A DNA stretch of 64,000 bases from contig CAJNOI010000063.1 in NCBI GenBank assembly GCA_905250115.1, forward strand, positions 311,265 through 375,264. The letters run 5' to 3'. This document shows positions 63,160 through 64,000 of this stretch, one piece after another. The notes below the pieces were generated by a model. The model did no database searches. It had not been told where the DNA came from and was given only the letters and a program-made list of their open reading frames with translations. The DNA is from Adineta steineri (Eukaryota; Rotifera; Eurotatoria; Adinetida; Adinetidae). The position numbers and the translations under genes were made by a program. Position 1 is the stretch's first letter, and each line of letters begins with the position of its first letter.

Positions 63160-64000
63160 TCATTTATATTCTAAATATTTATCTAATATTGTAGAAACAC
63201 ATACAGAAAGTAAAAAAAGTGTAAGATAAATCACAGTACATATAAGAGCAGGGAAATAATTTCCATTATGCCAAGAAATAGCAGATAAAAATAAAGAAAC
63301 AAGAAAAATAATGAGGAAAAGAGCAATGATTGATCTACAGCATATTGTGAAACAATCATAGTTTTTACTTAGAGATATTTTTATAATCCAGATACTTACT
63401 GAATAGATTATAACAATACATAGAATATAAGGAAAACATTTAGGCAATAATTTATCCATAAATTTTAACCAATAATATCGAATTCGATGCCAATGATATT
63501 TTGGTTGTATTGAGCAGTATCGAGTGAAGAAAGATGATGACTAAAGAAAAAGAAAACTAATCAAAAATAATTCGATCTAATGAGAATAATTTACTTGTTT
63601 TCCAAACCACCAATGGACAGAAAATATTAGTTCCCTTTTTAATGGATGACAAACCTGACATATAAAATTATCTTTGGTACTGCATCGTGATTGTCTAGTA
63701 ATGAACTCGAAATCTCTCTCTATATTAGATGAAATTCGAAGAGAAAATGATGCATTTAATAAATATTTGAATCCATTAACACAACGATACATGACTTCTT
63801 TGGGATTAGTCTCAGGTGTACATATTAAATGATGAACATTAGGAAAAAGAAAAATTAGTTTTTCAGTTATATATTCATTATATTGACCACAAATGCGTAT
63901 CTCTAATTTATGAATTTGTTCAAATCGATAGTTTCCTATTCGATTAATTGTATCTATATCAACCGACATGTGAATAGATAGTTCACGAAGTTGAGGCATT
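63160..64000 (-). CDS. LRR-like (F-box type) protein with C-terminal membrane segments, 5' end outside window
   Basis: Two exons join in phase: 64000-63595 (5' partial) and 63540-63160. The upstream part reads like the degenerate leucine-rich repeats of bdelloid F-box-type proteins (LRELSIHMSVDIDTINRI, FEQIHKLEIRICGQYNEYI, FLFPNVHHLI). Then come Cys-rich RCSTKDNFICQVCHPLKRE and a basic stretch (WHRIRYYWLKFMDK). The last 100 residues form three hydrophobic segments: YILCIVIIYSVSIWII, SIIALFLIIFLVSLFLSAI and ALICTVIYLTLFLLSVCV. The protein would be membrane-anchored at its C-terminus. No F-box is visible because the N-terminus is missing. Function not inferable. Confidence 0.6.

Noticed and set aside
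1-64000. LTR retroelements, LINEs, CRISPR arrays, tRNA or rRNA genes
   Set aside because: I looked for reverse-transcriptase, integrase, capsid or transposase-like frames, long terminal repeats, spaced repeats and cloverleaf sequences and saw none I could support.

Overview
This window looks like animal nuclear DNA, most likely from a bdelloid rotifer. It is strongly AT-rich and its genes are dense, with many introns of about 50-60 bp that fit GT-AG splicing. It carries animal-specific genes (Shroom, FES/FER kinase, GFRP, LIS1, TMEM127, an inward-rectifier K+ channel, CIMIP2, a DCX-EMAP protein, RanBP9/10). Three features point to bdelloids: a large kinesin-light-chain-type TPR protein with an ADP-ribosyltransferase-like N-terminal region, secreted NHL/lectin-like proteins on Ser/Thr linkers, and CCCACA (TGTGGG) arrays that match the telomeric repeat reported for bdelloids. 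The lineage call is inference. All exon models were built by hand from reading frame and splice phase.

Layout. 1-7.6 kb: two tandem NHL beta-propeller genes; the second sits in copy A of a long inverted duplication. 9.5-12.1 kb: a tryparedoxin-like protein and an RBR ubiquitin ligase. 13.1-23.4 kb: the TPR protein, a 100-N gap, and a Shroom homologue with an antisense gene nested in an intron. 23.4-28.1 kb: a gene-poor stretch. 28.1-33.3 kb: an unknown protein broken by a 10-N gap, a FES/FER tyrosine kinase, and GFRP only 65 bp behind it. 33.7-37.2 kb (minus strand): LIS1 and TMEM127, closely spaced. 37.4-42.1 kb: a possible cysteine-bearing gene, a Kir channel and two small ORFs. 42.7-54.3 kb: a PWWP chromatin protein and CIMIP2 (divergent), a DCX-EMAP protein, and RanBP9/10. 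55.8-64 kb: a lectin-like gene in inverted copy B, an interstitial telomere-like array, a DGAT2-family acyltransferase, a decayed GNAT acetyltransferase, and an LRR-like protein with a membrane tail running off the right edge.

Two themes connect the genes. The core (9.5-54.3 kb) is ordinary housekeeping, ciliary and cytoskeletal content: LIS1, DCX-EMAP, CIMIP2, Shroom and FES all act on microtubules or actin. The two flanks share one inverted segment of about 3.5-4 kb at roughly 90% identity where sampled. It carries the same 5' exons but joins them to different 3' domains, six NHL repeats on the left and a lectin-like domain on the right. The homology ends in a Ser/Thr microsatellite exon on one side and at the telomere-like array on the other. 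This flank architecture is the most unusual thing in the window. I saw no LTR element, LINE, CRISPR array, rRNA or tRNA.
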